The notes under the pieces: generated by a model
Database searches by the model: none
What the model saw: the letters and a program-made list of their open reading frames with translations, nothing else
Told to the model about the DNA's origin: nothing
Shown here: positions 6,871 to 7,119 of the stretch, one piece after another
Numbering within the stretch: the stretch's first letter is position 1
How the letters are laid out: the number at the start of each line of letters is the position of its first letter
From: Bacteroidales bacterium
Lineage (GTDB): Bacteria; Bacteroidota; Bacteroidia; Bacteroidales; UBA10428
Reading direction: 5' to 3'
Assembly: GCA_016938095.1 (NCBI GenBank)
Contig: JAFGVG010000313.1
Location: 1 to 7,119 of the forward strand
DNA length: 7,119 nucleotides
Translations under genes and position numbers: made by a program

Positions 6871-7119
6871 ATGCAAAACACAAGTAAATCATTCATAAAC
6901 AGCATAACCGGCACTGTTTTTCAGACCTTGATATTGTCCTTCTCACTAATGGTGTGTTGTATAGCTGTATCGGCACAAACCAGACCGGAAGGGAAAAAAA
7001 TCAGCCCGCTCCTGTTCGGATTGTTCTTCGAGGATATCAATTATGCGGCTGATGGCGGTTTATATGCTGAGTTGATACAAAACCGGTCGTTTGAATATAA
7101 TCCCACAGAACGACGTGAA
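6871..7119 (+). CDS. GH51 alpha-L-arabinofuranosidase, 3'-truncated by window edge
   Basis: Only the first 83 residues are present. Residues 1-35 are a rather long signal peptide: about 19 residues precede the hydrophobic core at 20-33, and cleavage is predicted at VSA|Q36. Two Cys at 29-30 lie inside the hydrophobic core and do not form a lipobox. The mature start carries the GH51 N-terminal signature: ISPLLFGLFFEDIN (44-57), then ADGGLYAELIQNRSFEY (60-76). Full-length family members of this type run to roughly 600-850 residues, and the catalytic Glu residues lie beyond the edge. GH51 enzymes release alpha-L-arabinose from arabinoxylan or arabinan fragments. Next to a xylanase, two CE1 esterases and a GH43, arabinoxylan side chains are the likely target. 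The 22-bp gap after GH43 suggests co-transcription. Confidence 0.9.
   Translation, partial: MQNTSKSFINSITGTVFQTLILSFSLMVCCIAVSAQTRPEGKKISPLLFGLFFEDINYAADGGLYAELIQNRSFEYNPTERRE

Noticed and set aside
6955..6960. Cys-Cys in the GH51 leader as a lipoprotein signal
   Set aside because: The residues before Cys (LMV) do not fit a lipobox, hydrophobic sequence continues past it, and a good signal peptidase I site (VSA|Q) follows.

Overview
The window is a co-directional (+ strand) block of polysaccharide-degradation genes that looks like part of a feruloylated arabinoxylan utilisation locus from a member of the Bacteroidota, probably Bacteroidales-like. The reasons are: a one-protein hybrid two-component regulator (HTCS), a type largely confined to this phylum; starts without Shine-Dalgarno sequences; signal peptides that all end in Ser/Ala followed by Gln (the 'Bacteroidetes Q-rule'); and closest resemblance, from memory, to Bacteroides/Prevotella-type GH10, GH43, GH51 and CE1 enzymes. 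No genus can be assigned from the sequence alone.

Layout. 1-1857: 3' part of an HTCS gene (end of the Y_Y_Y periplasmic domain, one membrane segment, histidine kinase, receiver, AraC-type DNA-binding domain); its start lies left of the window. 1858-1995: the longest intergenic region (138 bp), with a small hairpin and an imperfect tandem direct repeat offset by 21-22 bp, a plausible regulator-binding site. 1996-3087: secreted esterase with an N-terminal E-set/CBM48-like domain and a CE1 domain. 3152-5056: secreted two-enzyme protein, CE1 esterase then GH10 endo-xylanase. 5106-6848: secreted GH43 glycosidase with a C-terminal beta-sandwich domain, preceded by a perfect 8-bp inverted repeat. 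6871-7119: 5' part of a secreted GH51 alpha-L-arabinofuranosidase gene running off the right edge. Gaps between the enzyme genes shrink from 64 to 49 to 22 bp, which fits a single operon.

Inferred joint function: the HTCS senses a xylan-derived oligosaccharide in the periplasm and activates the downstream genes. GH10 cuts the xylan backbone, the two CE1 esterases remove feruloyl and/or acetyl esters, and GH43 and GH51 remove arabinose and/or xylose. None of the four enzymes has a lipoprotein signal, so they are predicted to be periplasmic. No SusC/SusD-like transporter pair lies in the window.

No RNA genes, CRISPR arrays, insertion sequences or integration sites were seen, and no gene-free stretch exceeds 300 bases. 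The window is best read as a well-formed example of a known type of locus. The least explained parts are the repeat array ahead of the first esterase and the pairing of two divergent CE1 paralogues.
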